DNA of 64,000 bases from Primula veris (Eukaryota; Streptophyta; Magnoliopsida; Ericales; Primulaceae), in the NCBI GenBank assembly GCA_963682055.1, contig OY821747.1, positions 22,938,126 through 23,002,125 on the forward strand. The letters run 5' to 3'. Position 1 is the stretch's first letter. Each line of letters opens with the position of its first letter. The notes below the pieces were generated by a model. The model did no database searches and was not told the DNA's origin. It saw only the letters and a program-made list of their open reading frames with translations. Of the stretch, positions 10,428-22,968 are shown in pieces. A program made the translations under genes and the position numbers.

Positions 10428-13400
10428 TTATGTTTTAGCTTGTAGATACTGAGCCACTGTAAGAGGTTTAGGGCCACCAAACATGTTAATCATAAATATA
10501 TTCTCAATCTCCAGCTTGAATATCTGAAAATTATGATCCTTAGGCCATCCTGTCAACCAACAAAAAAACAAAAATACAAATTTAATTTCTTCAATTAGAA
10601 AACACATCTGATAATTTTGAGATTGTTGAAATTCCTAAATTATTTGGTTTTAAATGTTCAACTTTTAATTTTTTAAGTTATAAACATTTGAGTTGCAATG
10701 TAATTAAGAATAAACATAACTTGTCATATCACAAACAAGTTGAGATTATAATAAAATGTTTGTTCCCCATTTTATTTTTGTGAGTTAGCTTTTCTTGTCA
10801 CTGTTTTTTTCTTTCCAACAGTGGTATCAGAGCCAACAGTCCCAAAATGACCGGTGGAATGACCCCTTTTATCCCCATGCTTAAGAAATATTTCTACGAT
10901 AATTGGAGCATAAGAATGAAAGTGCTTCTCGGTTCCCGAAATGTGAGGGAAATTGTAGAGACCGGGTATAATGAACCCGAAGAAGACAGTGACGTAACTC
11001 AGGCTCAAATGGAGGACTTAAAAGAAGAAGGATCGAAAGACTCTTAATAACATCCACCAAGTTTTGGATGAAACTATATTCGAAAATGTGGCATGTGCAA
11101 CCACGAGGACAGAAGCTTGAGATATTTTGAAGAATTCGTTCAAACGAGTTGACAAGGTAAAAAAGATTTGACTCCAAACCTTACGTGGTGATTTTGAGTC
11201 TTTATCCGAATCGGTTGACGACTATTTTTCACGAGTTCAAAAAGTTGTCAATCAAATGAAAAGATGCGGAGAAAATTTGGACGACACCCGTGCTGTTGAA
11301 AAAATTATACGTTCTTTAGATTCCAAATGGAATTATATTGTTGTGGCTATCGAGAAATCTAAAAACGTAAAATCTATGACGGTAGATCAACTCTTGGGCT
11401 CGCTCCAAGCTCATGAAGAAAAACTCAACAAAAGAGTTGTGAAAGAAGAGTCGCTCGAGCAAGCTCTTCAAACGAAATTTAGCATGAACGAGAAAAGTTT
11501 TGGCAACTCGAAAAACCAACAAGAAAGATATTGAGGTCAAAATTATGGTCGTCGTGGTTACAACTATTTCAAAAAAGAAGAGAGGAGACAAAACTCTTAT
11601 CCGACGAGAGGCCGTGGGAAAGGAGGAAATTATAATGGAAAACCGAGTTATGATAAGTCACAAATTAAATGTTATAATTGTCAAAATTTTGGGTATTACG
11701 CTTCCAAGTGTAGATTGAGTAATAATAAATTTGGGAAAAGGGCTCATTTTGGTAGAGAAAATGAAGAACGTTCTACAATTTTATTTGCGCATAATGAAAA
11801 TAAAAGCGGAGAAAATACTACGTGGTATTTAGATACGGGGGCTAGCAACCATATGTGTGGTAATAAAAATATGTTTACTGAAATTGATGAAACGGCAAAT
11901 GGTGATATTTATTTTGATGATGAATCTAAAATTCCGGTGAAAAGGAAGGAAAAAGTTTTAATCCAATTGAAAAATGGAGAAAATGATTTTATCTCGAACG
12001 TTTATTATGTACCAAATATAAAGTATAGTATTTTGAGTTTGGGACAACTTTTGAAAAAGGGTTATGATATTCATTCATAAAATTATAATATTTTATTAAG
12101 CGATAAAAATGGAAATTTGGTTGCAAAAGTACCGATGTCGAAAAATAGAATGTTTTCCTTGGATATTCAAAATGGTGGGGCTAAATGTTTGAAAGCGTGT
12201 TTTAAATAAAAATCGTGGCTTTGGCATTTGAGATTTGGGCACCATAATTTTGGTGGCTTGAAATTGTTGAGTAGTAAAAATATGGTGAAAGGTTTATCTC
12301 ATATTGATCATGTTGATGAACTTTGTGAGGCATGGTTACGGGAGATATGACTTTTAATTGGAGTTCGAAAAAACAACCAATTGTGACATTATCTACATGT
12401 GAATGAAGCCGAATATGTTGCCGTTAATTCTTGTATTTGTCATGCGGGTTACGAAATTTGTTGAAGGACTTGAGCATGCCACAAAATGAAGCGACGAAAG
12501 TGTTTGTTGATAAAAAGTCCGCGATTGCCCTTGCCAAAAATCCGGTGTTTCATGATCGAAGTAAGCATATCGACACGCGTTATCACTTTATTCGTGAATG
12601 TATTGAAAAGAAGTATGTTGAAGTGAAGTACACAAAGTCACAAGACCAAATAGCGGATATTTTTACAAAGACACTCAAGTATGAAGATTTTCGAACATTG
12701 AGAAATTTGCTTGGAGTTACCAAACAAGTTTAACGGGGAGTGTTGAAATTCCTAACTTATTTGGTTTTAAATGTTCAACTTTTAATTTTTTAAATTATAA
12801 ACATTTGAGTTGCAATGTAATTAAAAATAAGCATAACTTATATCTTTTCATTTTTATTCCTATTAGTATAAATAAGTGTTTATTCTTCTTTTGTAAATAC
12901 CACCGAAAAAGGAGATATTATAATAAAAAGTTTGTTTCCCATTTTATTTTTGTGAGTTAGCTTTTCCCGGTACTGTTTTTTTCTTTCCAACAGAGCTTAC
13001 CTTTCATCTCTGGATGCTTTGTGAACAGGGAATTTCGAGCAAATTTTGCTTCCGTGGTGTTTTCATCAACTAATTTCAACTGCATTAGCACGAAAAAATA
13101 TTTATCAATAACATCAAAAAGAAAAAATATATTACCTAGCAATCTTGTCTTCAAATATTACTGTTAATTAAGTAATGCAACTTAGGCCTAGTCCTGTTAC
13201 AGATTTTAGGCTCAATTTTTTATGTTTCTCAGCTTAAAAGATGGACTGCTTTTAATTGATCGCCTTCAAAACTGAGCTTTGTGGTTTTTTCGCCTGAAAA
13301 AGTACTTCTTGAAGCCACTTTTTTTCTCAAAGCTATAAAGATCAAGCTTCTTTAGAAGATTCAATCAAAGAAGCACTTCAATGGGCATGGCCAATTAACC

Positions 13401-15313
13401 TCACCCTTTGTTTTTTGTCTAAAAAGTGAGGCTGCATTTCGTTCATGAGTTTATTACGTGAATTTTCTGGCTCTTTAGCCTGAAAAAGCTAAATTGTATT
13501 ACTTGATAACCCAATTTTATGTTTCTTGACCCAACAAAAGCTGGAGTGAAAATAATTGATCAGTTAAAAAGTTGAGTTTTTCTGGGATTTTGGTCTGAAT
13601 AAGCTAGAAACCTTATATTTGATGAGCCCAGCTTATGACCCAAGCTAAAAAAAATCCAGCTTAATTACTTAAGGATTCAACCAAACAAACACTTAAAAAG
13701 CGTTTGGGTTTTATACCTTTCCATTGAGGGTAATTTTTGCACAAGTTGGGTTTTCAGGGTCAATTTTGCCACATGTTCCAATTGGGAATTCGCTTATGGT
13801 TAAGGAAGCACGTGGATCTTTTAGTGCATCACGAGCTGTTGGATCAACAGTTGTTAAGTAGAAATACGGGACGCCTCGGCCTTTGTTTGGTAGCCCATCG
13901 CTGAATGAAACCACATTTCTGCACATAAAATGAAAAAATATATTCACTTTTAATATTAAGCTAAGACTAGGTTGCTAATGTACAAGTTCCCTTGTTTGGT
14001 TGCAGCTTTTAAGCTTATCTTTCTTGCTTTATGGTCCAATTCCACTTGGTTGACCCGTAGCTATGTTATCCGGGGTGTTTCCCCTGATAAAACTAGAAGC
14101 TTGAAGCCGTATGTACCCAGCCTATTTGTCAACCTTAAGCAAGCTAGCTTATTTATTAAAAACTGCAACCTAACAAGCTATTCTGTTTTGTACCATCTCA
14201 ACGTAGTGCAAGTTTGACTTTGGCTTTGGCTTCAAAGATTAAGCTTTTCATAAAGAGTCTAAAGTTAAGTTTGTCCTAAAATATTTATAGCTTATTCATG
14301 CCAAAAATACCATTTAGTCATATAATTGTGTCCATATCGAATAGATGCAAGAAAAACAAAATGGGTAATTGATTGTAATGTAAAGTTACCCGAATGGTGC
14401 TCCTCCCAAGTCACTTGAAAGAGTGCTGCAAAACGGAAACCGTTCAATAAATTTTAAAATTGGCGAAAGCCTAAGGATTTTATACAACTCACAGAAAAAG
14501 ATTCTTAGATCTATGATATAACAGGTTAACTTTTAGTATATATACAACCACAACTTAAGTGGTTTACTAACAATAAGGCGAATAAGGCATTGTCTGAGGC
14601 TCCAATTTCTAAAGATCCCCAAATTTAATATTTTTCTATTGTTATAGATTTTTTATTTTTTTTTATTGTTGGTACATTTGTAGATTTTTCTGTCACAGAA
14701 GGTAAACTACTAAATTACTCCATTGAGATGCAACAAAAGTTATACTCCCTAGTTAATAATGCTGTTAAAAGAAGGTGGTTGTTTGTTTTTGAATAATCTT
14801 TTTTTAGGCATGCATTGGTTGCAGTCTTGCAGATTTTAGGTCAGTATAGTTTGCTTGAAATCTGGATTCCATTTGGTTGATCAGGGAGCTGAAAATTTTG
14901 TTTATTTTACCCTGAAAATACGACTAAAAAGTTTTTTCGTTTTCGGTATCTGATACTACCAGAAGTTTAAAGCCAGATGAACCCAGCTTTAATCTCCACT
15001 TCAAACTACTCAACTAGTTTTTCCCCATAGCCACAACCAAACAATCCCCTAGTATATCAACTGAGGTCCTAAAAAAAATTTTTAAAACAGTTCTGCAATT
15101 AATATGAAAAACTAGTAAAAAGCAAAAACTAGAGAGGTAGAGATAATACTTGAGAACACCCCAAGTATTCTCAGAAACTAGCCACCGGGCAAACGCAGCA
15201 TTTTTATCTGGCTGTGGTCTAGTGGTCAAAACGTGACGACAATTCACCGGATTTTGAAATATAATCAAACAAAAACTCACGAAAACAAGAAAGTTGATGA
15301 AACTTGGCTTCAT
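10428..15313 (-). CDS. CREG-like secreted FMN-split-barrel protein, copy B
   Basis: Five exons, 15313-15150, 14425-14390, 13918-13717, 13079-13001 and 10549-10428, have exactly the same lengths as in copy A (164, 36, 202, 79 and 122 bases) and encode 200 residues. A signal peptide lies at residues 1 to about 25. [26 protein letters not shown] and [12 protein letters not shown] mark the CREG family fold. This copy keeps GWPKDHNF at the loop where copy A has changed. An upstream in-frame ATG at 15361 exists, but 15313 matches copy A and begins the signal peptide. Intron 4 is swollen to 2.45 kb by a copia element whose border lies only 8 bases from the GTAAG donor, which could affect splicing. 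The reading frame itself is intact. Confidence 0.83.
10624..10820 (+). repeat. 5' LTR of the CREG-B copia element
   Basis: This 197-base LTR begins TGTTGAAATTCC and ends TTTCCAACA. It is 55 bases shorter than its partner at 12741-12992 because a middle segment (CTTTTCATTTTTATTCC to the AAAAAGG run in the partner) is replaced by a short different sequence. Confidence 0.9.
10847..12733 (+). pseudogene. copia gag-pol, integrase and RT deleted
   Basis: Gag starts at 10847 and is broken by stops near 11046, 11118 and 11169. A zinc knuckle of CX2CX4-C type reads [14 protein letters not shown] near 11672-11713, with Tyr where His is usual. Protease has the catalytic DTGASNHM at about 11833-11856. 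The pre-integrase block WHLRFGHHN lies near 12222. The frame then jumps directly into the RNase H domain ([11 protein letters not shown] near 12400, then [20 protein letters not shown] and the terminal DQIADIFTK). Roughly the whole integrase and RT are lost at a junction near 12330-12350. Confidence 0.88.
12741..12992 (+). repeat. 3' LTR of the CREG-B copia element
   Basis: This 252-base LTR begins TGTTGAAATTCC, directly after the purine tract AACGGGGAG, and ends TTTCCAACA next to the GAGCT duplication. It is the more complete of the two LTRs. Confidence 0.9.
13185..13695. repeat. MITE relics in intron 3 of CREG copy B
   Basis: These correspond to 6331-6930 in copy A, with degraded ends such as GATTCAACCAAACAAACAC near 13675. 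They were shared before the duplication. They have no coding capacity. Confidence 0.45.
13983..14185. repeat. MITE in intron 2 of CREG copy B
   Basis: The left end CCTTGTTTGGTTGCAGCTTT and the right end AACTGCAACCTAACAAGCTA are inverted repeats. It is better preserved than its counterpart in copy A (about 7240-7400). No target duplication is certain. Confidence 0.5.
14810..15050. repeat. MITE relic in intron 1 of CREG copy B
   Basis: This is the counterpart of 7945-8192, with GCATTGGTTGCAG on the left and CCACAACCAAACAATCCCC on the right. No coding capacity. Confidence 0.45.
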
Positions 15314-15431
15314 TTGTAGACAAGTATGAAAGAAGCTGATATTGTAAACTAAATGGCCCATGCCTATATATATTGTCTTTATAGATAAAGACTTGTAGCA
15401 TACAATAAACTCGAAAGCGAAAACAATTCGT

Positions 15432-15523
15432 ATTCTTACCTTTATTCACATGATTCTCACATTTGTAACTCATGGACTATTCTTACCTTTATTCACATGA
15501 TTCTCACATTTGTAACTCATGGA
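15432..15523. repeat. 47-bp direct duplication upstream of CREG-B
   Basis: ATTCTTACC...CATGGA occurs at 15432-15476 and again at 15479-15523, nearly identical. The promoter side of copy A has only one copy, so this arose after the gene duplication. Confidence 0.85.
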
Positions 15524-15639
15524 AAGTTAAGTATTTAATTTTTTTCTATATGTATATCTTGCTAAAGGCATGTATGGTATCTATTTTTGTTCATTCTCGT
15601 TTCAAACTAAAATCCATGCTTTGTTAGGAACGTTACATT

Positions 15640-16385
15640 TGGCATATGCAGTTCTTTGTATACATTGGAAAACTTGGGGATTTTGTCTTGGTCTATAAAA
15701 GAGGTTACATCTCTCATAAAACTTCTTTTATTTTATTTAACTAGCAATGTTTTAAAATGCAAAATGTAGCAAGTCCGTTTCGCAAGAACTTACTAAAGCT
15801 CAAGTTTAAGCGAAAAAATCATAGAAAAACGCAAGCTTTTTAAGTTTTCTTCAAAAAGCGTTTTGACTTTTTATAGTTTCAAAGTGGGCTTTTTAGAACA
15901 GTATTCTTAAGACTTAAGACCTTACCTTAATCATCATGGGAAGTTATACCAATGTAAACAGAAAAAAAAAAAAAACAAAAAAAAAACTTGTTTGAATAAA
16001 GCAACACATGTAAGAACTAAGAATCATAGCAACTCCGCAATTTATCAAAATATCGAGACCATTAATGTTGCAGTGTGACATACATAAACCAAAAAACTGT
16101 TGAAAACATGTAGACTACATTACTTAATTAACCCAATTCTTGGATCTGGCAATATTTCATTGTCTAAACAAAACAAAACAAAACCTACAATACAATAGGT
16201 ATAGACAAGACTAAACTTTGCTAACGATACATCAGTAAAATTTCACCTCTGAAACATGTTCCTGCAGACTTGTTCATGAATTAAAATTAAGACCAAACTG
16301 AATTCAAAATCAAAAAGTTAAATTCAAAACCGAAACGAAATGCTACCGAGCTTATGTACAATTATCAGATTTTTCTTCTTCCCTG
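15640..16385. other. Intergenic, no gene seen
   Basis: AT-rich spacer with an A-rich run near 15961-15989. A GTTTTAAAATGC start and GCG-rich words near 15740-15900 may be a decayed hAT-type MITE, but no opposite end was found. Confidence 0.4.
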
Positions 16386-19210
16386 TCACACCCGACTTCT
16401 GTAAAATTTGCACAAAATTATATATACGACTAAACTTATTGCACTTGCCAATGTTAAAACCCAGTAATACTTGTCGAGCCTAGCTTCTCGCATATCATCC
16501 AAAAACCAGCTCCGTTCTCCTCTCGCCCTTAGAAAGTATTCAATTATGGATATTAAAAAAGCACTTAAAAAGCTCCCTACACCGAAAACACTCGTATATA
16601 ATCCTAATCCCATAGTTCTCATTTTCACCGGTACTTCACTGTAAAAGAACTCTTGCATCCCCACAATGGTGAAAATGTCCGAAATACCTAATAATACATA
16701 TTGCGGCAGGAGCCAAAATATGCTTAAACTCGCAATTTCTTCGTTAGTTTTAAAGCTAATTTCCAACCTTTTTGCTTCAACGAATGCTGAAACTGCCATT
16801 GCTATGACCGATAAGAACATACCAATCCCCATTCTTTGCATGACCGTAATGCCCTTATCGTTACGCGTTATTAAACGTATCATGGGGATGAACATTTTGT
16901 CGTAAAAGGGAATCAGTAACACTATTGATATTGTGGTAGCAGCTTGTAGAGTTGCGGGGGGGACTTTGAAATTGGGGCCTATATTTCTTGTCATTGCCAT
17001 TCCCTGTTTGGTGAAAAATGTTGGAGGTTGTTCGAAAGTCACTGCAAACATAAGGAGCGTGGTCCATATTGGTAACAGATGATATATAACTTTCGCTATT
17101 TCTACTAGATGAAGGCCAGGTTTTCCGCTACATTCCAAGGGTTGTGATTTTTCAATATCTTTGTGACAAAGTGGTTCTTCTTGAAGCCTGGAATGCGAAC
17201 ATGTCATTACCTTTAAATTAAAGCAATAAATGGCTAGTTTCAAGAAAGATGAAGATAGCAAGGTTTTCTAGAGGCTTACCGAATATAAAAAATTTGTAGT
17301 TAAGAACATGGTTATGAAAAGGGATTAAGATTGATCATAGTTCTATGAACTAGTTGAACATAAGACCATATATGAAGTTATATTTTAGACCGTGCTATTT
17401 TACAACAGAAAAAAAAAAGTAACACTAACGTGTCTGTCTGTCTGAGTGATTTTTCTTCTCACAAGTAGCATCCATAATAAGTGCTTAAAAAAAACAAAAA
17501 AAACTCGAGTGTGTTTATGTAAGGAGTAATGTCATTTACACAAATCTGTATACTCATTTGATTATGGTGGTTCGTAGTTTAAGGGAATTGTGTACATATC
17601 TGTAATTAGCATTACTCCTCTCGACAAAGTACTAATATATGCCTTCAAAAACTTTCTTGGAATTAAGATAATGAAACTTACTCTAATTCGACCATTTCCC
17701 TTGTGCTTGCTAATGCAAATTGAGAATCATTCCTCATTTTGGAAACATGGCCTTTGATGGCATGAACCATTTTCTTGAAAGGCGCGAGAAATACTACATT
17801 ATTTTCGTTATACCCGAAAATTCTGTTCCCACAAGAGAAAATCGCAACGGATATGACCATATCAATAGTGGGAATGCCAAAACCAAGACTCCACCCTAAG
17901 GTATCTTGTATGTAGGGCATGATCATGTTTCCCAATAGAGTGCCACTACAATTGCCAAAATACGACCATTGGAAAAACAATGTTTTTTTATTAGAATTTT
18001 TGTCGTCTTCACTGCTAGAATATTCATTTTCTTTTTCAGCTCGTTCGGCTCCTAATGCTTGTAAAGATGAGTTGTAACCACCTTGGCCTGTTGAGATCAG
18101 GTAAAGTGACCAAAAGAGGTACGACAAAGAGCTTGCCTTGTTTGTGTTCTCATGAGACCTTAGTGTCGTTGTTATTGTTAAAGCTGATAGACCCTGTATA
18201 ATAAACTCGTAAATAATTATAAATAAATAAATAAAGAATATGTATGTGTAAGTTTAGTAGGGGCTCATCCATTTTGAACATACAGTTTTTTCAGAACAAA
18301 AAAACTTGGGGAAATCAGTTTTTAATGTGATCAATGCAGCCATCTTTTAAGAAGAAAAGTTGAGCTTTAAGGTTTGCAACCAAAAAAGTCCAAGTACTGA
18401 AAAAAAACTAGGTCACAAAAATTTCCGCCGTTGGCAAAAGATTATTAACTTGGCCAAACTACACATAAAAAGCCATACTATTCAATAACTTTGATATCCC
18501 CAAACAACACACTAGCTACAGTTAGAATTAAATGTTTCAAAACTCTGAGAAAATAATTTGGTACTAGTATCATCATTTTACTCTAGAAATACAACAACGA
18601 CGGTACTAAAGTATTGGAAAAATACAACGAAAGTACAAACTAAGAAAAACCACAATATAACTAAGTTAAAAGTGTACATAATAACTTACCAAAACATACA
18701 GGAAAGAGGAGGCTAAAATAGTAGAATATCGGTCCCAGTAGGAATCAGTTAGGGTTGTTACTAAAAGAGGTAACATAAACGTATAACCGCGCCAAGTATT
18801 TATCATCATAGCCGACGATGAGTTGCTCATACCCAAAACATCTGTTAAATAAGTCACCAAATTTGATGCCACCCCTTTGAATGCAAACCTCTCCATTCCA
18901 GCAACAACTGCAAATAACATTTTAAATTACATACAAGGGAGTAAGTATGTATCGGCTAAAAGTGACTACAACATCCCGCATATTTAGAAAAACCCCGAAA
19001 TGTATCATGTAGTTGCAACCCTTAATTACAAAAAAAAAAAAAACATAATACACACACATGTAGTACAACCTCACTCATATTCAAATTCTCGTTCCGCCAC
19101 TGATTACATATACTTAAATTTGCAAAAATAAAATAAAAGGTTTTGTATTTACCTATGATGAGAGCACATGCCTTGTTGAGTCTTTGAGTTGTGTTTTTCT
19201 CTTCAGCCAT
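16386..19210 (-). CDS. NRT1/PTR family (NPF5-like) proton-coupled transporter
   Basis: Four exons, 19210-19153, 18907-18690, 18193-17682 and 17187-16386, join in frame to 529 residues. The second exon is 218 bases, the usual NPF exon length. The start is [20 protein letters not shown]. Transmembrane 1 reads [20 protein letters not shown], then [20 protein letters not shown], the [11 protein letters not shown] block, [16 protein letters not shown], and near the C terminus [20 protein letters not shown] and [20 protein letters not shown]. These are NPF signatures and fit subfamily 5 best. The product is a 12-helix membrane carrier; NPF substrates include nitrate, peptides and hormones, and the substrate cannot be read from sequence. 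The first Glu of the ExxE[R/K] proton-coupling motif is absent (AGMER). I infer this is shared with some NPF5 relatives. Confidence 0.88.
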
Positions 19211-22200
19211 GGGTATAGTAATAAAGTTCTGGAAAAAAAAATGTTAAACTTTTACACGAAAGATTAATTAGAACATACTATATTAACAACAAAAGGCCAA
19301 ATATACACTATATATGGCTTGCTACGTGTTACCTAGAAATAAATATTGAGGACTCAAGAGTCTCAAACACTCAGTCTCCACATTAACTAACAAACAAACT
19401 TATGATGATTCTACAATCCTTTTCATTCATGTAATATATATATGTATTTATATGTGTTATGTGTATGTATATATGTTGCAGTGTTGGTTTTATTTTGTTA
19501 TCTTTCACTATTTCTAAAGTAATTTAAATATTAGTGCAATGTCTTATGTGTAAGTGACGTGCTAGTATGAATCATATGATCATGTCGTAAGAGCTTCATC
19601 ATAAGCTGAAATTAATAAATCAAATATTAGGTGCAATATTCAAGTTTAGATATAACTGAAAGTCTGAAAAATATGGAAGTGTTGGACTTCTTAAGGCATT
19701 GCCTTGTCAAAAAATAGGAAATAAATCAGAAGATGAAGTTTACCGAATCTTCAATTATAACACTTAAAACAATTCTTATCGTTATTCAATCAAAACAGAT
19801 GTCAAATTCAATACTAAGGTCATAGAAAGGTGGTAATTACAAATTAATTTGTGGATATTTTTTGGGATCTTAATTCTTTATACATGAAGTAGTTTTAGTT
19901 TTATTTATTTATTTACCAAATTTGGTCATGGAGCTGCCATTATGCGTAAACATAACTTTTTTTTATATAAATATATTCAGTTATATACTTATATACCTTG
20001 ATTTTGTTTGTTTTTGTTAATGGACACTAGACTAACCACTAAAAAAAAGCACTAATAAAAAGACTAACGCAATTCTTTTCTTCGTCACAAGATAATTGCC
20101 AATAAAAGCAATATATCCACCGTGTCAAACTGTCGATGTAAAGAAAAAACATATCTAAAAGCATATGCTAAATACTTTTTATGTTACGTTACATGGTATG
20201 CAACATTTGACATGTGTATAATTCAACAATTTGTATGTATATGCATGCGGCACTCCATTGAAATACCAAATTTAACAAAATATTAGAGGTCTCATTTGGA
20301 ATATCCACGTTATTTTTCCTACTAGAAGTAAAACTAGTTTTAACTAGACGTACAAGAAAAACGTTAGTGATGGATACCGAATATAACAACATGCATGATT
20401 ACTTCCGGACTATTTTCCGATTAAATACCGATGGCCAGAATTCGATAGTAGCCTCATTTTAAACATCAAAATTTCTCGGACAGTTTTTCGTCTAAATTAC
20501 AATGGAAAGACGTGATCACATTTATAAGCCTATACTTGCTAAAGAGTGATTGTCGGGTTATTGCAACGTGACAAATGACCGTCCATATTCATAAAGAAGC
20601 ATTGTTATGTAATTGATTTTTTAAATAAATTGAGTGTTCCTTATCCAATCAAAGGGAATAATTTGTGCAGAGAGTGGCATTTTTTTTATGTGCCCAATAT
20701 GGAGAAAGTTTTGAACTTGACTATTAATTCTATCATAGTCGTATCGTTTTATTTATCGTTATCCGTTATGAAAGTGGTTTAGGATGAATTTGTAAACTTT
20801 TCTGATATAAACCATCTGATTAAGTACCATAACTTTAGCTTTCCAATTGGTGGTTTATATATTCACTAAAAGAAAAGCGCGCATTAGTATTCAAAATAAC
20901 AATGTTTTTCTCTTTTTACTACTGTAGATGAGTGTTCAATAATTTGGTGATTTATGAGTAGGACATCACTTACATCCCCATCCATGCATGAACCAAATTA
21001 TAATGATTAAGTTTTGGGACAGAAAAATGTGAGAGACCTATTTACTTTGTGAATTTTTTAAGTCTTTTAGTATCATTTGCAATTACAACTAACTGGCCAA
21101 AAAAGGTTGAGTACTTATAGATTAAATCTAGACAAACAAGATTGCTCATTTGAGTAAGAAATTACGGTTCAAATTAGCTTATAAACTTCTACACTTAATC
21201 AGACAAGAAAAGAAAAATACTCGTCTTTCCGAGTTCACCAACCAAATAAAATTAAAAGAGTTTAACGGTATCACAAACATGCCCCTATCTTAGAATGCCT
21301 TAGCGGCACCAATATTTTAGTTTGCCTCATTTTGAAACTACTTTTGATAAATTTAATCCCTTTTTGAAAATTAACACTACAACATAAATTGTAAATGAGA
21401 ATTTGGAGTAGAGGTTTACCTATATACTATTATTATAAATAATAGGTTCCTCGAGAGTCGAGCCTAGATAGGCTTATGTCGGAACCGGCACTGAATACAG
21501 AACCTAAGATGATAATGAAAAGGAAAACGAAACCATTACTCATATATATCCTGAGCTAAAAAGAAAAAAATAGTTAAAATAGATAAAAAGAACTTATTCA
21601 TGCATACAATGAATCAACGATACATATATAGTTCGAGAAAGATAGGTTTACCTTTTTTTTAACTTTGTGAGATAACTGAGAAGAGAAACACAGAAAATTT
21701 TAATATTTTTTCGATGGAAAGAATAAAGTGTGACCCGTATATGTAGGGGTTTATATTGCTGGTGATTTGTGAGTTGGTCAAATTGGTTTCTTTTCCTAAA
21801 ATAGCAATTATGTTGTAATAGTGTGCACATTTGAGAAAACATTTAAGATTGTGATTCTGTGTAAATAATGTCTAAATTATAACATTTCCTTTAAAAAAAA
21901 TGTCGAAATAACATTTATTTTGTTTCTACTGTATTAAGTATAGTTATTCTTGAAGTAATTCCCGAATTTATTGCATATATAATTTGCTTTCTGGTAATAT
22001 TTTGTTACATTGTATGATGATAAATATCATTAAATGATCATAATACTCATAAAAAATTACTAGGTGGTGAGGGATAATAACCCCAGCATGAACATGTTTA
22101 CACAAACTCATTCAATATGTTTCAATCTGTTGTATCTTTTATTTTTTTACTTTTACAATTATAAAAGTCTGTATATCCTATTTCAATATGAAATATTTTT

Positions 22201-22968
22201 TGGAAGTCGTTTACATGAATCCACTGTCCATATTAAGTTGTTAGCAGTGGCGGAGCCAGAAACTTTTATGAGTGTGGTCACAATTCAAACTAAACTTTTT
22301 AATCCACGCTCGAAGTCACTTTACCTATAAAATAAACTATGGACGTAAATTGGAAAACAATACCATAACCTAAGGTTTAGATATATTAAAATCATTGAGT
22401 ATACCCTTATTACGAAATTCTATATAATGCACTGAGATTTAAAAAGAAGCTTTAGACGAAAGCTTTCCTAAAAGATAAATAAATCAACAACTTTGACCGC
22501 CCAAAACATTAGGAATTGTGTCTGATTTATTTGAGTACTTTCCGAATCTAAACCAACTTTAGTAATGAACCACTCATATAATAGATGCAAATATATTATA
22601 TTATAATAAGTTAATCCAATTCAAATAATTCTGTCTAATTTTGCTATTTTTTTTTATAAATACCACTACACGTTTATAATTACAATAATATCATACTCTC
22701 ATAAAAATATAAAAAGTAAAAACTAATAAAACTATTTATCACTCTTTAACAACCAAACATTCTTTTAAATATTAAACTATGTTTTTTTTTTATTATCCAC
22801 ATATTTATATTATAACTATACTTATTTTCTATATTTTTATTGCATTACGCGCAGCACACACTACGTGTATGGTACGATTACTAGTACTCCTATAAGCGAA
22901 CTAGTCTCGACTAACGACGGGAACACAAAACGAGAAAAGTAAGTTAGAAGGTTTTGGTTTAATAAAAT
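19211..22968. other. Long AT-rich intergenic region
   Basis: I see no supported gene. A GTGGCGGAGCCAG motif at about 22248-22260 is a fragment often found in dispersed plant repeats, and an inverted relative (CCGCCACTGATT) lies at 19094-19105. TATA-type simple repeats occur near 19435-19480. ORFs here are short and have no recognisable domain. Confidence 0.55.

Larger units (their letters stand above)
10624..12992 (+). mobile_element. Internally deleted Ty1/copia element in CREG-B intron 4
   Basis: The element is bounded by LTRs (10624-10820 and 12741-12992) that begin TGTTGAAATTCC and end TTTCCAACA. A tRNA-Met primer-binding site, GTGGTATCAGAGCC, starts at 10821, and a purine tract, AACGGGGAG, precedes the 3' LTR. 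The flanks are GAGAT (10619-10623) and GAGCT (12993-12997), a 5-base target duplication with one mismatch. It lies opposite to the host gene. The internal part keeps gag, protease, the pre-integrase region and the RNase H end, but all of integrase and most of reverse transcriptase are missing, so it cannot move by itself. Confidence 0.92.
9640..15620 (-). repeat. Tandem duplication unit B (CREG gene plus flanks)
   Basis: This is the counterpart of the unit at 5200-8715, with the same gene order and orientation. The copia insertion at 10624-12992 is absent from unit A, so it came after the duplication, as did the TRIM between the units. Intron MITE remnants are shared and therefore older. Confidence 0.75.

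Noticed and set aside
16861..17067. Alternative minus-strand frame inside the NPF last exon
   Set aside because: Overlaps the long NPF frame, which carries family motifs throughout.
22247..22262. GTGGCGGAGCCAG motif as an LTR or SINE end
   Set aside because: Only a short fragment, with no partner end or duplication, so the element type cannot be given.
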